A stretch of 25,038 nt of DNA, taken from an uncultured Lachnospiraceae bacterium. GTDB lineage: Bacteria > Bacillota > Clostridia > Lachnospirales > Lachnospiraceae. A program made the position numbers and the translations under genes. Below are positions 14,688-23,691 of this stretch, in pieces. The DNA lies in contig CAMNWW010000005.1 in NCBI GenBank assembly GCA_946566415.1, forward strand, positions 1 to 25,038. Direction: 5' to 3'. Below the pieces are notes generated by a model that worked only from the letters and a program-made list of their open reading frames with translations, was not told the origin of the DNA and searched no databases. Positions within the stretch are counted from its first letter, which is position 1. Every line of letters starts with the position of its first letter.

Positions 14688-15293
14688 ATGCCCAGGAAAA
14701 AACGTTCTACGAAAAGCCGGATTATCAAAGCTGCTTGGAATCTGTTTTACAAAAATGGATATGACAATACGACAGTGGAAGACATTATCGCCCTCTCTAA
14801 GACATCAAAAGGGACGTTTTATCACTATTTTAAGGGGAAAGAGGCTCTATTAAATACTCTTTCCTACCTGTTCGACGAAAAATATGAGGAGCTTGCAAGC
14901 ACGGTAGATCCGAATCTGTCCGCCTATGATAAGCTCCTCTACTTTAATCATGAACTTTTTAATATGATCGAGACAAGTATCGACGTAAGTCTTCTTGCCT
15001 GTCTTTATTCTTCCCAGCTCATCACCAAGGACCGGCAATCCCTGCTTGAGAGCGGACGTTATTACTTTACCTGGCTGACCGAGACGATCACCGAAGCGAT
15101 CGAAAGCGGTGAATTTAAAGGAACCAGTACCCCCCAGGAACTCCTGAAGATCTACGCTATGTATGAACGGGCGCTGCTCTATGATTGGGCGCTGTGCAAA
15201 GGGAATTACTCCCTTACCGCATACAGCGATAAGCTGCTGCCGCACGTGCTGCGGCAGTTCGCGGAAGGATTTTCTCCTACGGTTCGATCATGA
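14688..15293 (+). CDS. TetR/AcrR-family transcriptional regulator
   Basis: 201 residues. The N-terminal helix-turn-helix (about 10-55) reads IIKAAWNLFYKNGYDNTTVE, then DIIALSKTSKGTFYHYFKGKEALL, the canonical TetR signature. The C-terminal ligand domain is diverged, as usual. The gene starts 54 bases after the prdF frame with AGAGAGGAA ahead of ATG 14688 and is probably cotranscribed with prdF. Its likely target is its own operon (for example the inverted repeats at 13479-13500 or 14630-14653); the ligand is unknown. Its 3' end overlaps the 3' end of jetD by 17 bases in convergent orientation. Confidence 0.9.
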   Translation: MPRKKRSTKSRIIKAAWNLFYKNGYDNTTVEDIIALSKTSKGTFYHYFKGKEALLNTLSYLFDEKYEELASTVDPNLSAYDKLLYFNHELFNMIETSIDVSLLACLYSSQLITKDRQSLLESGRYYFTWLTETITEAIESGEFKGTSTPQELLKIYAMYERALLYDWALCKGNYSLTAYSDKLLPHVLRQFAEGFSPTVRS

Positions 15294-16479
15294 AGGATTC
15301 CTGCTCAATCCCCATCCCAGTCTCAACCATTTTCTGTATCAACTCTTCTAGTCCAGGCACATGCGTGTTTTTCAGCTTTTCCAGAGTCTCCTCACGGATA
15401 GGCTCCGCATACTCCTGAAATTTTTCAAATGTTTTCACATCCATAAGGAGCGGCTTCACCTCTGGGAAAATCTGTTTCTTAATATATTCAAAAATCTTTA
15501 CTCCGCCGTAATCCAGGTCTCCGCTGTGGTAGTATTCCACCGGCTTTCCTTCCATGGCGCGCCGGAGTTTTTTTAAAAATTCTCTGTCCAGTGGTGAAAA
15601 ATAGCCATGGCTGAAAATATAGAGGGTGTCCGACTCGAACGGCATAGAAATGTAATTCGCCTTATTTTCGATCGTTATGATTTTTTTCAGCCCCGGCTGA
15701 TCCAGTTCCACCATAGAGCGCTTTAAAGTCTGGCTGTTAAGGACTGTCCCATAGACAAAGTCTGCCAGATCCACTCTTCTCGCCTCGGAACCGCGCCATA
15801 TCTTCATCTTAAGCGGTCCTTTCACCGACAATTCCTGCGAATATTCCTCAATCATGATCTGCTCCAGCACAGTCCGGTTATCCATCTCCTCCGTGATCTC
15901 TTCGCAGTATTTCCGCGCAACAGCAATAATGTGACGTTCAAGCTGCCGCTCGAACACCTTAGAATCTTTGAGGAAATGTTTACTGAACACACGTTTCAGC
16001 ATTGGCTCTTCCAAACCGTCGATACCGCGGAAACATGCCAGATACTGCTCCATCTTCTCGATGTCCTTTGAGATTTCTCCCTTCCCCAGCTTGATTCGCA
16101 CCGACTCCCAGTAATGTTCAATCCAGTCTTTCTGGAAACCCTCGGATAACTCTTCCTCTACCTTCCGAAGATAATAGTTGACCCGCGCCTGCTTTGGCCA
16201 GATCTCTTCGCCGCCTTCCGCGTCTGCCAGCCGGTAGAATCTAGGAAGATTTTCCACCCGGTAAGCGATGGACTCAATATCACTGCCGCGGGTAACCCAC
16301 TTTTTAATCTTTACCATACCCGCCGCCTCAAGTTTCACCGCCTCGTCTACTAATTCCTGCTTTCCACAGGCGTCATAATCCGCCTGCGTTATTTTAAGGG
16401 TCCTCCCTCCGGCTGCGCCTTCGCGCCAGTCCCTGCTGCTATGTTCGCTCTTTTCAATGATTTTCTTGATCAGATACAT
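15277..16479 (-). CDS. jetD: Wadjet anti-plasmid system nuclease JetD
   Basis: 400 residues. JetD is the topoisomerase-VI-like nuclease of Wadjet, which cuts circular DNA once the JetABC motor has extruded it. The C-terminal Toprim domain shows the catalytic Glu271 (ITIENKANYISM) and the DxD pair Asp321/Asp323 in YYHSGDLDYGG. The N-terminal region (about 1-90), with alternating basic helices, is a probable winged-helix DNA-binding part. It starts nine bases after the jetC stop. All Toprim residues needed for metal binding are present. The last 17 bases overlap the convergent TetR gene. Confidence 0.9.
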   Translation of the reverse strand: MYLIKKIIEKSEHSSRDWREGAAGGRTLKITQADYDACGKQELVDEAVKLEAAGMVKIKKWVTRGSDIESIAYRVENLPRFYRLADAEGGEEIWPKQARVNYYLRKVEEELSEGFQKDWIEHYWESVRIKLGKGEISKDIEKMEQYLACFRGIDGLEEPMLKRVFSKHFLKDSKVFERQLERHIIAVARKYCEEITEEMDNRTVLEQIMIEEYSQELSVKGPLKMKIWRGSEARRVDLADFVYGTVLNSQTLKRSMVELDQPGLKKIITIENKANYISMPFESDTLYIFSHGYFSPLDREFLKKLRRAMEGKPVEYYHSGDLDYGGVKIFEYIKKQIFPEVKPLLMDVKTFEKFQEYAEPIREETLEKLKNTHVPGLEELIQKMVETGMGIEQESFMIEP

Positions 16480-16488
16480 ATTCTCCCC

Positions 16489-19400
16489 CTATTCTTCCAC
16501 GTCCGCAAGCCTGTCAAATTCCATCTTTTCAAATTCTTGGATAGAAATGTGCCGCTTGCCAGGATTTGCATAAACAAAGGTTTTGTCTACATTTTCCAGG
16601 TAATTCTGGATTTTATCGTTCGTGGCGCTGATAACCGCCTGAAAACCAAGTCCCCGTATCAGCGAGATGCAGCTCGCCACCTTCTCTGCATCCATTTTTG
16701 AAAACGCCTCGTCCAAGACCACCAGCCTAAGCGTCGGCGCACGGTGAACCTTCGGTGAAAGATTGATGCGGTATACCTGTGCGAAACTGGCAAGGAGCGC
16801 CACATACAACGGGTTCTGTCCCTCCCCGCCTGAATTTTTCTTAATCATCTTGCCGAGCCCGATGGTCATCTCCTTCTCCCCCTGCACGATCTGCTGCATG
16901 TCAAAAGAAAGATATGTCCTGTAATCGGCGTATTTATCCATATTTTTCTTCGCTTCTTCCAGTTCCTCCCGGGTCGCGTTCTCCGGAGGAATGAAAATAT
17001 TGATCAGTTCGCCTATCAGCTCTCCGTACTCCTCTTCATGCTCCATAGTGAACATATTCATCTGGTTTTCTATGGAATTCGTAAGCTCCGCCGGATTGAT
17101 CTGAAGCGCGTCGTCCATAAACATCTTATAATATCTGCCGTCCGCCCCCTTATTCCTCGTGATCACGAACTGATATTTATCCTTCCCAAAATCCAGCCTG
17201 CTGATAATCCTGTTCAGCTCGTCCTTCTGCTGTATTGCCTCTTTGATAGAACTCCGGATCTTGAAAATGAAGTCGTCTTTAAAATGCTCTACCGCAGAAC
17301 GCGCCTGTTCCCTTGCCGCCTCTCGGTAGGCTTCCAGCTCGTCGCATCCCAGATCGTCAAGCAGCTTATCATACGGCTCGTTGTCCTGAATGCTGACAGA
17401 AAACGTCCTGTTGGGGTACTCCCTCACATAGCAGCTCCTCGCATCCACCAATCTGCGGTAAGCCTCTTCCCTTTCTGCATCCACCCGTTCTTTCTCTTTC
17501 AAACGGATCCCTTTTAAATACTCGCAGTCCGAAGATTTGCGGCTGTCAAGATAACGGAAAAGCGCCTCCTCATACTCTGCATTTTCTGTAAAATCCTTTC
17601 GGCTTTCTTTCAAAAGTTCTTCTGTCTCCAGGTTTTTCTCCTTAAGTTTTTGTATCTCACTCGTATTTTTCCAAATCGTCTCCTGCAGGTCCGCCGCCTG
17701 TGCCCTCACTCTTTCCTGGCTGTCCTGCGCCTCTTTTAACTGCTGTTCCAGCTCTTCTACAGAATCCTTGCGCAGCTTCTCCATCTGCAGGATAAGTTCT
17801 TGCTTTCTCCGCTCTTTTTCAGCGATTGCCTTTGCGTCGCGGATCTGTCCCAGATAGTCCGCCGCAGGCAGAAGGAGAGCTTCCAGTTCCAGACACCGTT
17901 TCAGTTTCTCCAAAAGTTCCTGATAGGGAAGCCGCTCTTCTTGAAGCTGCATGCAGCGCGTCTCTAACTGCCGGATCCGCTGGCGCACACTAGTCTCCCC
18001 AATATAAGATCTGCGGGTATAATTCTCCGGATTAATATGCTGCAGCCGATAGCTGTGATACAAAACACAGTCAGTTGTAATCCCGATGCGGTGCTGTCTC
18101 AGTTCATCGATATTCGCACACTTCATAACATTTCCCAGGTAAAACTTCATGTACTCTCGCACATATGGCTCTTTCGCAATAATTTCTTCCGCCAAAGCGC
18201 CCTTTTTTACAGGATGTTCTTCCTGCATCACCTTCTCCGTGTCCAGAACGGCGGCCCGGAAATATTTCTTTTTATCCATCTGCTGGTAGATTTCCATCGC
18301 CGTCTTCGCATACTTCGGTTCCACAATCAAAAGGAGTTTGTTGTTCCCCATATAACCTTCCACTGCATTATGCCACTTCTCGTCCCTCACGTCGAGAAGA
18401 TCCGCCAATATCTGCACATTGACAAACTTCCCGCATTCTTCTTGGAGCCGTCTTCGCAGTTCATACCGGGCCTGCTCAAGTTCCTTAGGATACGCTTTTC
18501 TTCCCTGTTTCAGCTCGCCAAGCTCCAGACGTGCTTCCCTTTCCTCTTTTTTAATCCTCCGAAGCTCACCGTCCGCGTCCCGGCGTTCCTCCTCAAGCTC
18601 AACGCGCATCTGAACAATGCTCTCTTTCAGGCGCATTAGCCCTTCCTGTGAAATACTTCCCGCGGCAAATTTATTAATATCTTGTAAGGTCTGGTTCGAG
18701 GTCAGTTCGACCTCCCTCCATCCGGCAAGACGGCGCGCCGTCTCGTCCAGACGTGATTTACTTCCTATCAGTCTCTCCAGCGTCTCGTTTAGGCCCTCCA
18801 GCTCTTTCTCCATCGCCTTATACCCACTGTCGCCAAGACGCAGAAGAAGATCTTCATATTCTTTTTGCAGCTCTTGCTGCCGCCTTTCCAGTCCCGTTTT
18901 CGTCTCTCTTAGTTCCTCAATCCCCTTTTCTCCGGATAAAATCTTATCCTGGTACTCAGAAATCTTTGCCTCAAGCCTCATCATTTCCAGCCGGCGGATC
19001 TGGTACTCCATTTCCCTGGCCTGTTCCTGCTTGTCCGCAAACACGTCGAATACACTGCGCATTTCCTTAAGACGCCGAATTTCCTCCAGCGTCTCCTCAA
19101 TCTTGCTGCGCATCCGCCCGTACTGCATGACGCTTTCCTGCATATCCTCGATCTGGATATCCTGCTCCATGCAGATATACTCTTTCACAAAGTCTTCCAG
19201 CTTGATATTCATCCGAAACGGAATCGCCCTCCTAAACAGACGCGGAAATTTTTCCCGGTCCAGTCCTCCCAGATAAATATCGTAGAGATTACGGCGGAAT
19301 CTTTCATTGCTGGTCCCCACGTAGCATTCTTCCTTTGAGAAATTCCGCTGCAGATACTCGCGCAGCTCCGCTGTGGTCAAGCACCTCCTGTCAGCCCGGT

Positions 19401-19851
19401 ACTGATTCGCGAGAAGTTCGCCTGTATGCCAAAAAAAGAGACGGCTGATCTCATTTGTCGCTGTTTCCACATCGAAAACCACGCCCACACACTGCTTTTC
19501 CCGCGTATCTGTCTGTGTAAGCTCCAGCACAATCGTACTGGAAAAATTACTGTTCCTCAAATACTGCGACTCATTATTTTCACTAATATTCACCATGCCG
19601 CGGAGATACTCCAACAGGGTACGGTCTGAGTCGTCCGCCGCTGCTTTATTGAAAAACCCCCGTCCGTCCGTATTGGCGTAAAGAACAATCTGCATCGCGT
19701 CAATGACAGTCGATTTCCCACTGCCCGAATGCCCGGTGAAAAAATTGATCCCCTCGTTTAAGGACAGCACTTTTCGATCTATGTAATGCCAGTTATTCAG
19801 GCATATCTTCGAGATTGCCCTGAATGGCTGCTGTCTCCCCATCTTCTCCAA
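16489..19851 (-). CDS. jetC: Wadjet SMC-like ATPase JetC
   Basis: 1120 residues, the MukB/SMC-like motor. Walker A is FFTGHSGSGKST (Gly40-Thr48), the ABC signature is NSGGEG (Ser1007 onward), and Walker B is LRLVVLDEAFSKMD with Asp1047-Glu1048. Between them lies a long coiled coil, rich in Glu, Lys, Arg and Leu, broken by a hinge-like globular segment (about 470-600, with VEGYMGNNKLLLIVEPKYA). The start is probably TTG 19851, preceded by AGGAGGAG at a good spacing; ATG 19842 is the alternative. It overlaps the 3' end of jetB by 59 bases. Both ATPase motifs are intact. Confidence 0.92.
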   Translation of the reverse strand: MEKMGRQQPFRAISKICLNNWHYIDRKVLSLNEGINFFTGHSGSGKSTVIDAMQIVLYANTDGRGFFNKAAADDSDRTLLEYLRGMVNISENNESQYLRNSNFSSTIVLELTQTDTREKQCVGVVFDVETATNEISRLFFWHTGELLANQYRADRRCLTTAELREYLQRNFSKEECYVGTSNERFRRNLYDIYLGGLDREKFPRLFRRAIPFRMNIKLEDFVKEYICMEQDIQIEDMQESVMQYGRMRSKIEETLEEIRRLKEMRSVFDVFADKQEQAREMEYQIRRLEMMRLEAKISEYQDKILSGEKGIEELRETKTGLERRQQELQKEYEDLLLRLGDSGYKAMEKELEGLNETLERLIGSKSRLDETARRLAGWREVELTSNQTLQDINKFAAGSISQEGLMRLKESIVQMRVELEEERRDADGELRRIKKEEREARLELGELKQGRKAYPKELEQARYELRRRLQEECGKFVNVQILADLLDVRDEKWHNAVEGYMGNNKLLLIVEPKYAKTAMEIYQQMDKKKYFRAAVLDTEKVMQEEHPVKKGALAEEIIAKEPYVREYMKFYLGNVMKCANIDELRQHRIGITTDCVLYHSYRLQHINPENYTRRSYIGETSVRQRIRQLETRCMQLQEERLPYQELLEKLKRCLELEALLLPAADYLGQIRDAKAIAEKERRKQELILQMEKLRKDSVEELEQQLKEAQDSQERVRAQAADLQETIWKNTSEIQKLKEKNLETEELLKESRKDFTENAEYEEALFRYLDSRKSSDCEYLKGIRLKEKERVDAEREEAYRRLVDARSCYVREYPNRTFSVSIQDNEPYDKLLDDLGCDELEAYREAAREQARSAVEHFKDDFIFKIRSSIKEAIQQKDELNRIISRLDFGKDKYQFVITRNKGADGRYYKMFMDDALQINPAELTNSIENQMNMFTMEHEEEYGELIGELINIFIPPENATREELEEAKKNMDKYADYRTYLSFDMQQIVQGEKEMTIGLGKMIKKNSGGEGQNPLYVALLASFAQVYRINLSPKVHRAPTLRLVVLDEAFSKMDAEKVASCISLIRGLGFQAVISATNDKIQNYLENVDKTFVYANPGKRHISIQEFEKMEFDRLADVEE

Positions 19852-20446
19852 TGTACTCCTCCTCGCTAAAAGTTCCCAGAAGTTCCCTGACTGCGTCCCC
19901 CATCAGCACCGCGTGGATGCTGGGATAAATGATGATCCGTGTATCCTCATTCAGCTCTTCCAACAGATCCAGCGGCTCAATAATCTGATATTTTTTAAGA
20001 AGCGCGATCGTCCTGCGCATCTCCGTAGAGGACGGGATCCCTGAAAGCGCCCGGAAGTCTCCCGCCTTACCGTTTACCGCTCCCAGTGTGGTAACGATCT
20101 GGCTGCTGCTTGAAACCGCGGCCATCTGCTCCTCAAAAATCAGTTTCAGCACCAGAATATAAACTGTCGCAAGCCTGGGAAGCTTCTCTCCCCAAAGTGT
20201 TTCCCCCTGGATATACAGAATCCCTGTGTGAACATTTTCACGCAGAATAATTCCTGCTATCTTAAAATAAAATTTCAAAAATTCTATATGTTTACTGCAT
20301 GTCCGGTACTCCTTTACATACTGCATCCTGCCCGAACGTTTATCGTATTTTCTTTCAAGTATGAATGTCTGGCGGTATAAAACCTGGATCACCTCTGTAA
20401 TCTGTTCCTGCTCTTCCTGGGTCAGCTGTTCATAATACTCGATCAT
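19793..20446 (-). CDS. jetB: Wadjet KITE-like subunit JetB (DUF4194)
   Basis: 217 residues. JetB is the MukE-like subunit that joins the JetA kleisin to the JetC heads. It belongs to the DUF4194 family: YYEQLTQEEQEQITEVIQVL near the N-terminus, LKFYFKIAGIILRENVHTGI, and a winged-helix-like C-terminal part ending GDAVRELLGTFSEEE. AAGGGGAAA precedes ATG 20446. It lies 38 bases after jetA and overlaps jetC. The acidic C-terminal tail is translated from the overlapping region. Confidence 0.85.
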   Translation of the reverse strand: MIEYYEQLTQEEQEQITEVIQVLYRQTFILERKYDKRSGRMQYVKEYRTCSKHIEFLKFYFKIAGIILRENVHTGILYIQGETLWGEKLPRLATVYILVLKLIFEEQMAAVSSSSQIVTTLGAVNGKAGDFRALSGIPSSTEMRRTIALLKKYQIIEPLDLLEELNEDTRIIIYPSIHAVLMGDAVRELLGTFSEEEYIGEDGETAAIQGNLEDMPE

Positions 20447-20484
20447 ATTTTCCCCTTTTCCTCTTTTCCGTCAGGCGATCTGCA

Positions 20485-21846
20485 TCAGGTACCTTTCCTG
20501 ACAAATCGAAGCGCAGGATACCGGTATCCTGCTTTTTCCAGCATTTTGGCCTCTTCTTCCAGAACCATGTAACTGCTGTTCCTTCGTGTACTTAAATCGT
20601 AAGCAAGAATCAGTTTCTCAAATTCCTCCTCCGACGATATATCCACCTGCGACGCATCCATAATTTCATCTAACATATGCGCCTCTATAAATTCCTCGAT
20701 CTGCTTCCTACTGTACCGTTTCTGTATGCGGTTCAGCCTGAGCACATCTTCCCTGTCCAGATCTTCCTGCAAAACCTCCGGTTCCATCTGGCTGATAAAA
20801 TCCTTCCTTGCCCTGCGGCGTTTATAGAGCGACTTCTCCGATAAAATCTCAAGAAAAGAAAGATTCATCTTCTCTCCCGCCTGCCGGATGACCGTATCGT
20901 AATCGTTTGCTTCACCGATATGATTCAGGATTTGAACGATCAGCCCTTTAGTGTCTGTCTCTCCACTGAGGAGATAGTTCAGACGCGTCACCGTAGCCCG
21001 TACATACTTGGTATGTTCCTTGTCCATATTGGAAATCCTGTGTTCAATGTCGTCAAATCCCCGCTCGATCTGATCCAGAAGATCCAAGACATCCTCCTTC
21101 GTATCTCCCGCCGCCCTGGAACGGGCGCGCACCGCCTCGATCCAAGATTCATTTTCCCGCATGTCCCGCAGACATTTCTTCATATCAGCCTTGTAAATAT
21201 AAAAATTGTCGGATGTCTTGAGGATGTGATATTTCTTCCTCACGATCTCCTCCACGTATCCGTCCAGATGTTCCCGCAAAAGGTCGCCGTAGAACCGCTG
21301 ATCCAAAAGCCTTGCAAAGAAACGGTCCATATTATGAAGCATGTCCTGCAGCGCCTTATTCAGCCTCCGGGTATTCACAAGCGCCGTCCTGAGCATATTC
21401 AGGCTGGCCTTCTCATTTTTCCAAAAGGAGTACAAAGTCGCATAGGCATTCTGAATATAAATCTCCGTCTCTTCCAGCTCCTCGGACGTAAGACGTTCAA
21501 AAGCGTCGACAAAAATCGCCGCATAATCAGGAATCACGATGTTCGTCACCATCTCACTGTAATCTTCAATCTTCTTCAGCCATCCCGTTCTGGTAAGCCA
21601 ATTCAAAACGCGGGAAGACGGGGTTTCCAGCATATCAAATTCCGTTTCTTCTTCCTCACGCATCAGCTCGAACCGTTTCTTCGCATACATATCGCTCAAA
21701 ATCTGGATGCACGCTTCCCTGGTAAGAAAATAATTATTGTACTGATATTCTTCATTGATCACCAGAAGTGCCTCGATATATGCCTCTCTGTTCGCAGAAC
21801 GGAACAGGCCCCAAAAGGTATCCGGAATCTCAAAACGTAACTGCAT
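20485..21846 (-). CDS. jetA: Wadjet kleisin-like subunit JetA (DUF5716-type)
   Basis: 453 residues. JetA is the MukF/kleisin-like subunit that bridges the JetC heads. The opening LRFEIPDTFWGLFRSANREA, then WLTRTGWLKKIEDYSEMVTN and IVIPDYAAIFVDAFERL, and the later MDKEHTKYVRATVTRLNYLL are the features I associate with the DUF5716 JetA family, which would make this a type II Wadjet system; the type is inference. GGGAG precedes ATG 21846. First gene of the jet operon, with its own TTGTAC/TATAAT promoter. Confidence 0.88.
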   Translation of the reverse strand: MQLRFEIPDTFWGLFRSANREAYIEALLVINEEYQYNNYFLTREACIQILSDMYAKKRFELMREEEETEFDMLETPSSRVLNWLTRTGWLKKIEDYSEMVTNIVIPDYAAIFVDAFERLTSEELEETEIYIQNAYATLYSFWKNEKASLNMLRTALVNTRRLNKALQDMLHNMDRFFARLLDQRFYGDLLREHLDGYVEEIVRKKYHILKTSDNFYIYKADMKKCLRDMRENESWIEAVRARSRAAGDTKEDVLDLLDQIERGFDDIEHRISNMDKEHTKYVRATVTRLNYLLSGETDTKGLIVQILNHIGEANDYDTVIRQAGEKMNLSFLEILSEKSLYKRRRARKDFISQMEPEVLQEDLDREDVLRLNRIQKRYSRKQIEEFIEAHMLDEIMDASQVDISSEEEFEKLILAYDLSTRRNSSYMVLEEEAKMLEKAGYRYPALRFVRKGT

Positions 21847-21900
21847 TGTAAGCTCCCATCATCGGCCCCTGCCGTTTTTCGTATTGATCCTCTTTATCCG

Positions 21901-21929
21901 ATTATACTATTTTTCTATAAGAAGTACAA
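21901..21929 (-). promoter_or_regulatory. Promoter of the jetABCD operon
   Basis: On the minus strand, TTGTAC (21929-21924), 17 bases, TATAAT (21906-21901), giving a start near 21894, about 48 bases ahead of jetA. Confidence 0.65.
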
Positions 21930-21978
21930 GAAGAAGTGACTTGAAAAACTTATCTGTTCTCTTTTTGAGTCCAAATTG

Positions 21979-22020
21979 AAAAAGGGCTGAACCCTGCCTC
22001 GCACAGTTTTCAGTCCTTTT
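21979..22020. terminator. Terminator between the selenium operon and jetABCD
   Basis: Arms AAAAAGGGCTGAA (21979-21991) and TTCAGTCCTTTT (22009-22020) pair with one mismatch. The minus-strand transcript from the DUF3343 gene ends in a T-run, which separates that operon from the jet promoter just downstream. Confidence 0.7.
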
Positions 22021-22048
22021 CATATGAGTCTTTCCCCGCCTTATTCAC

Positions 22049-22285
22049 TTAGACCATGCACTCGTGCATGTCCTCTTCCTCGACTCCCACACTCGCCATC
22101 ACGCTTTTAAGGGACCCCCGGCGCTCAAGCGGCGCGCACCACGCCAGTCCGCACCCGGCGGAAATCTCTCTCGGAACAGGAATCAGCCGCCCTTCCTCCT
22201 TCTGTTCCTTACACGCCTTCTCCATCGCCATCGCGTCTGCTGTTGTATGGAATGTTACCACTAGTTTTAACTCTTTTTTTCTCAT
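22049..22285 (-). CDS. DUF3343 protein, putative Se/S carrier-like
   Basis: 78 residues. The pattern LVVTFHTTADAMAMEKACKE, then GRLIPVPREISAGCGLAW is that of DUF3343, a small family often found beside yedF and cysteine desulfurase genes and sometimes called putative Se/S carrier protein-like. Cysteines at GCGLAWC are the likely thiol sites. Start and preceding stop share TAATG, so it is coupled to the TusA-like gene. It is the last gene of the operon, followed by a terminator. A direct role in selenium transfer is inference. Confidence 0.85.
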   Translation of the reverse strand: MRKKELKLVVTFHTTADAMAMEKACKEQKEEGRLIPVPREISAGCGLAWCAPLERRGSLKSVMASVGVEEEDMHECMV

Positions 22286-22488
22286 TATTCAATCACAATT
22301 TCAAATTCAGAGCCTTTCTCTGTCGTTGTCGCCTTCTTCCCACGGTCCTTCGCAAACTTCTCGACATTCGTCTTCTGGTGTGCTTCACTTACCAAAACCT
22401 TGATCGGACCGTCTGCATTCTTTAATGCCTCCGCCGTCATCATGAGCGGTTCCGGGCAGGAAAGTCCTCTTGCATCTACTTCTTTCAT
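22285..22488 (-). CDS. TusA/YedF-like sulfurtransferase domain protein
   Basis: 67 residues with the family signature DARGLSCPEPLMMT; Cys11 in C-P-x-P is the persulfide or perselenide carrier. Clostridial YedF selenium-metabolism proteins commonly have this domain followed by a DsrE-like half; here only the TusA part exists, so it is a short form. AGAAGGAAA precedes ATG 22488. Neighbours are a YedE-type membrane protein upstream and DUF3343 downstream, the gene set linked to selenium utilisation. Confidence 0.88.
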   Translation of the reverse strand: MKEVDARGLSCPEPLMMTAEALKNADGPIKVLVSEAHQKTNVEKFAKDRGKKATTTEKGSEFEIVIE

Positions 22489-22554
22489 ATTATTTTCCTT
22501 CTTTCTTAGAATACCATAATTTCATATCAATATCCACTAACAATTTCACTGTTA

Positions 22555-23655
22555 CTATTTTTTCGCCGTCTCTCTCTTATTCGTAAATGCGATCACAAAA
22601 CATACAACAATACAGATAACACAGGCAACTTTACCGTTCATCGGTACTGCGCCCGGCACAATCTGCTGTGTCTCTGCGTTCATTGCCGTTCCGCTCGCCG
22701 CAAGTCCCAGGTTATGGCAGAGCGCCGCTCCGAAGAATAGCCCCAGGACTGTCACAGCAGCGTCAGAAGAACCCTGTCCCGCCAGAATCAGTTGTCTGAG
22801 CGGACATCCTCCCGCAAGAACAGCCGCAAAACCTACCGCATACATGCCAAGGATGTTCCAGATGAACTCAGAATGCGCGATTACGCCCGGCGTATCAAAA
22901 CCTACCACAAATTTCCCCATTGCAAGATTAAATATCAGCATGACTACGAAAAGCCCTCCGATCACTGTGAGCAGATCGAAATTCTTCATCAATACCACGT
23001 CGCGGATACTTCCTGCAAAACACATCCTGGACTTCTGTGCAAACGCGCCGAATACCAAACCGCCGATTAAAGAAAGGATAATGGGGGCATGCATACTTCC
23101 CGGTCCTGCCGTGCTGGCTTTAAGCAGCGAAGTGCAAAGCGCCAGAATCAAGATACCAACCATAATGATCGGCAGTACCGCGCCGCTTGCCTGATTCGTC
23201 TCATGAGACCTTCCCAGGCTGAATCCCTTTTTCAGTGCAAAAGCGCCCGTAGATACGCCCAAAATAAATCCGATAAGCGCAACCCATGCATTCAGGTCGC
23301 CTGCGGACATCCGGATCACCATACGCAGTGGGCATCCCAAAAACACAAGCGAGCCGATCATGATAACGATTCCCAGCACGAAACGGATAAGCGGTGAAGA
23401 ACCCGCCACAGAACGATACTCCTTCGTCGCGATGGAAATGATGAATGCGCCGCATACAAGACCGATGATCTCCGGCCTTGCGTACTGAACCGCCTCTGCC
23501 TGATGCATCCCCAGGGATCCTGCCATATCGCGCACGAAGCACGCAATACAGAACGCCATATTTGCCGGATTCCCGAAATACGCCAGACATGCCGCCACGA
23601 GCCCGCATACTACGCCGGCCAGCGCAAGTTTCTTCTTTGAGTCTGCTAAATTCAT
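22555..23655 (-). CDS. YeeE/YedE-type membrane protein (selenium metabolism YedE/FdhT-like)
   Basis: 366 residues, mostly hydrophobic, with about ten transmembrane helices. Two internally related halves each carry the conserved Cys motif: LGCPLRMVIRM and GGCPLRQLILAGQG. These are signatures of the YeeE/YedE family, which transports thiosulfate or related sulfur or selenium compounds. In gene sets with yedF, DUF3343 and a cysteine desulfurase it is annotated as a selenium metabolism protein; substrate specificity is not visible in the sequence. AAGGAGGAAG precedes ATG 23655. It lies 36 bases after the desulfurase gene. Confidence 0.87.
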   Translation of the reverse strand: MNLADSKKKLALAGVVCGLVAACLAYFGNPANMAFCIACFVRDMAGSLGMHQAEAVQYARPEIIGLVCGAFIISIATKEYRSVAGSSPLIRFVLGIVIMIGSLVFLGCPLRMVIRMSAGDLNAWVALIGFILGVSTGAFALKKGFSLGRSHETNQASGAVLPIIMVGILILALCTSLLKASTAGPGSMHAPIILSLIGGLVFGAFAQKSRMCFAGSIRDVVLMKNFDLLTVIGGLFVVMLIFNLAMGKFVVGFDTPGVIAHSEFIWNILGMYAVGFAAVLAGGCPLRQLILAGQGSSDAAVTVLGLFFGAALCHNLGLAASGTAMNAETQQIVPGAVPMNGKVACVICIVVCFVIAFTNKRETAKK

Positions 23656-23691
23656 GTTACTTCCTCCTTCGTTTCTCTCATTTCTTTCTCT

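Noticed and set aside
18617..19276. Plus-strand open frame of 219 codons rich in Ser and Arg
   Set aside because: Shadow of the coiled-coil codons of jetC.
20920..21840. Plus-strand open frame of 306 codons opposite jetA
   Set aside because: Shadow of jetA, with no promoter or ribosome site of its own.
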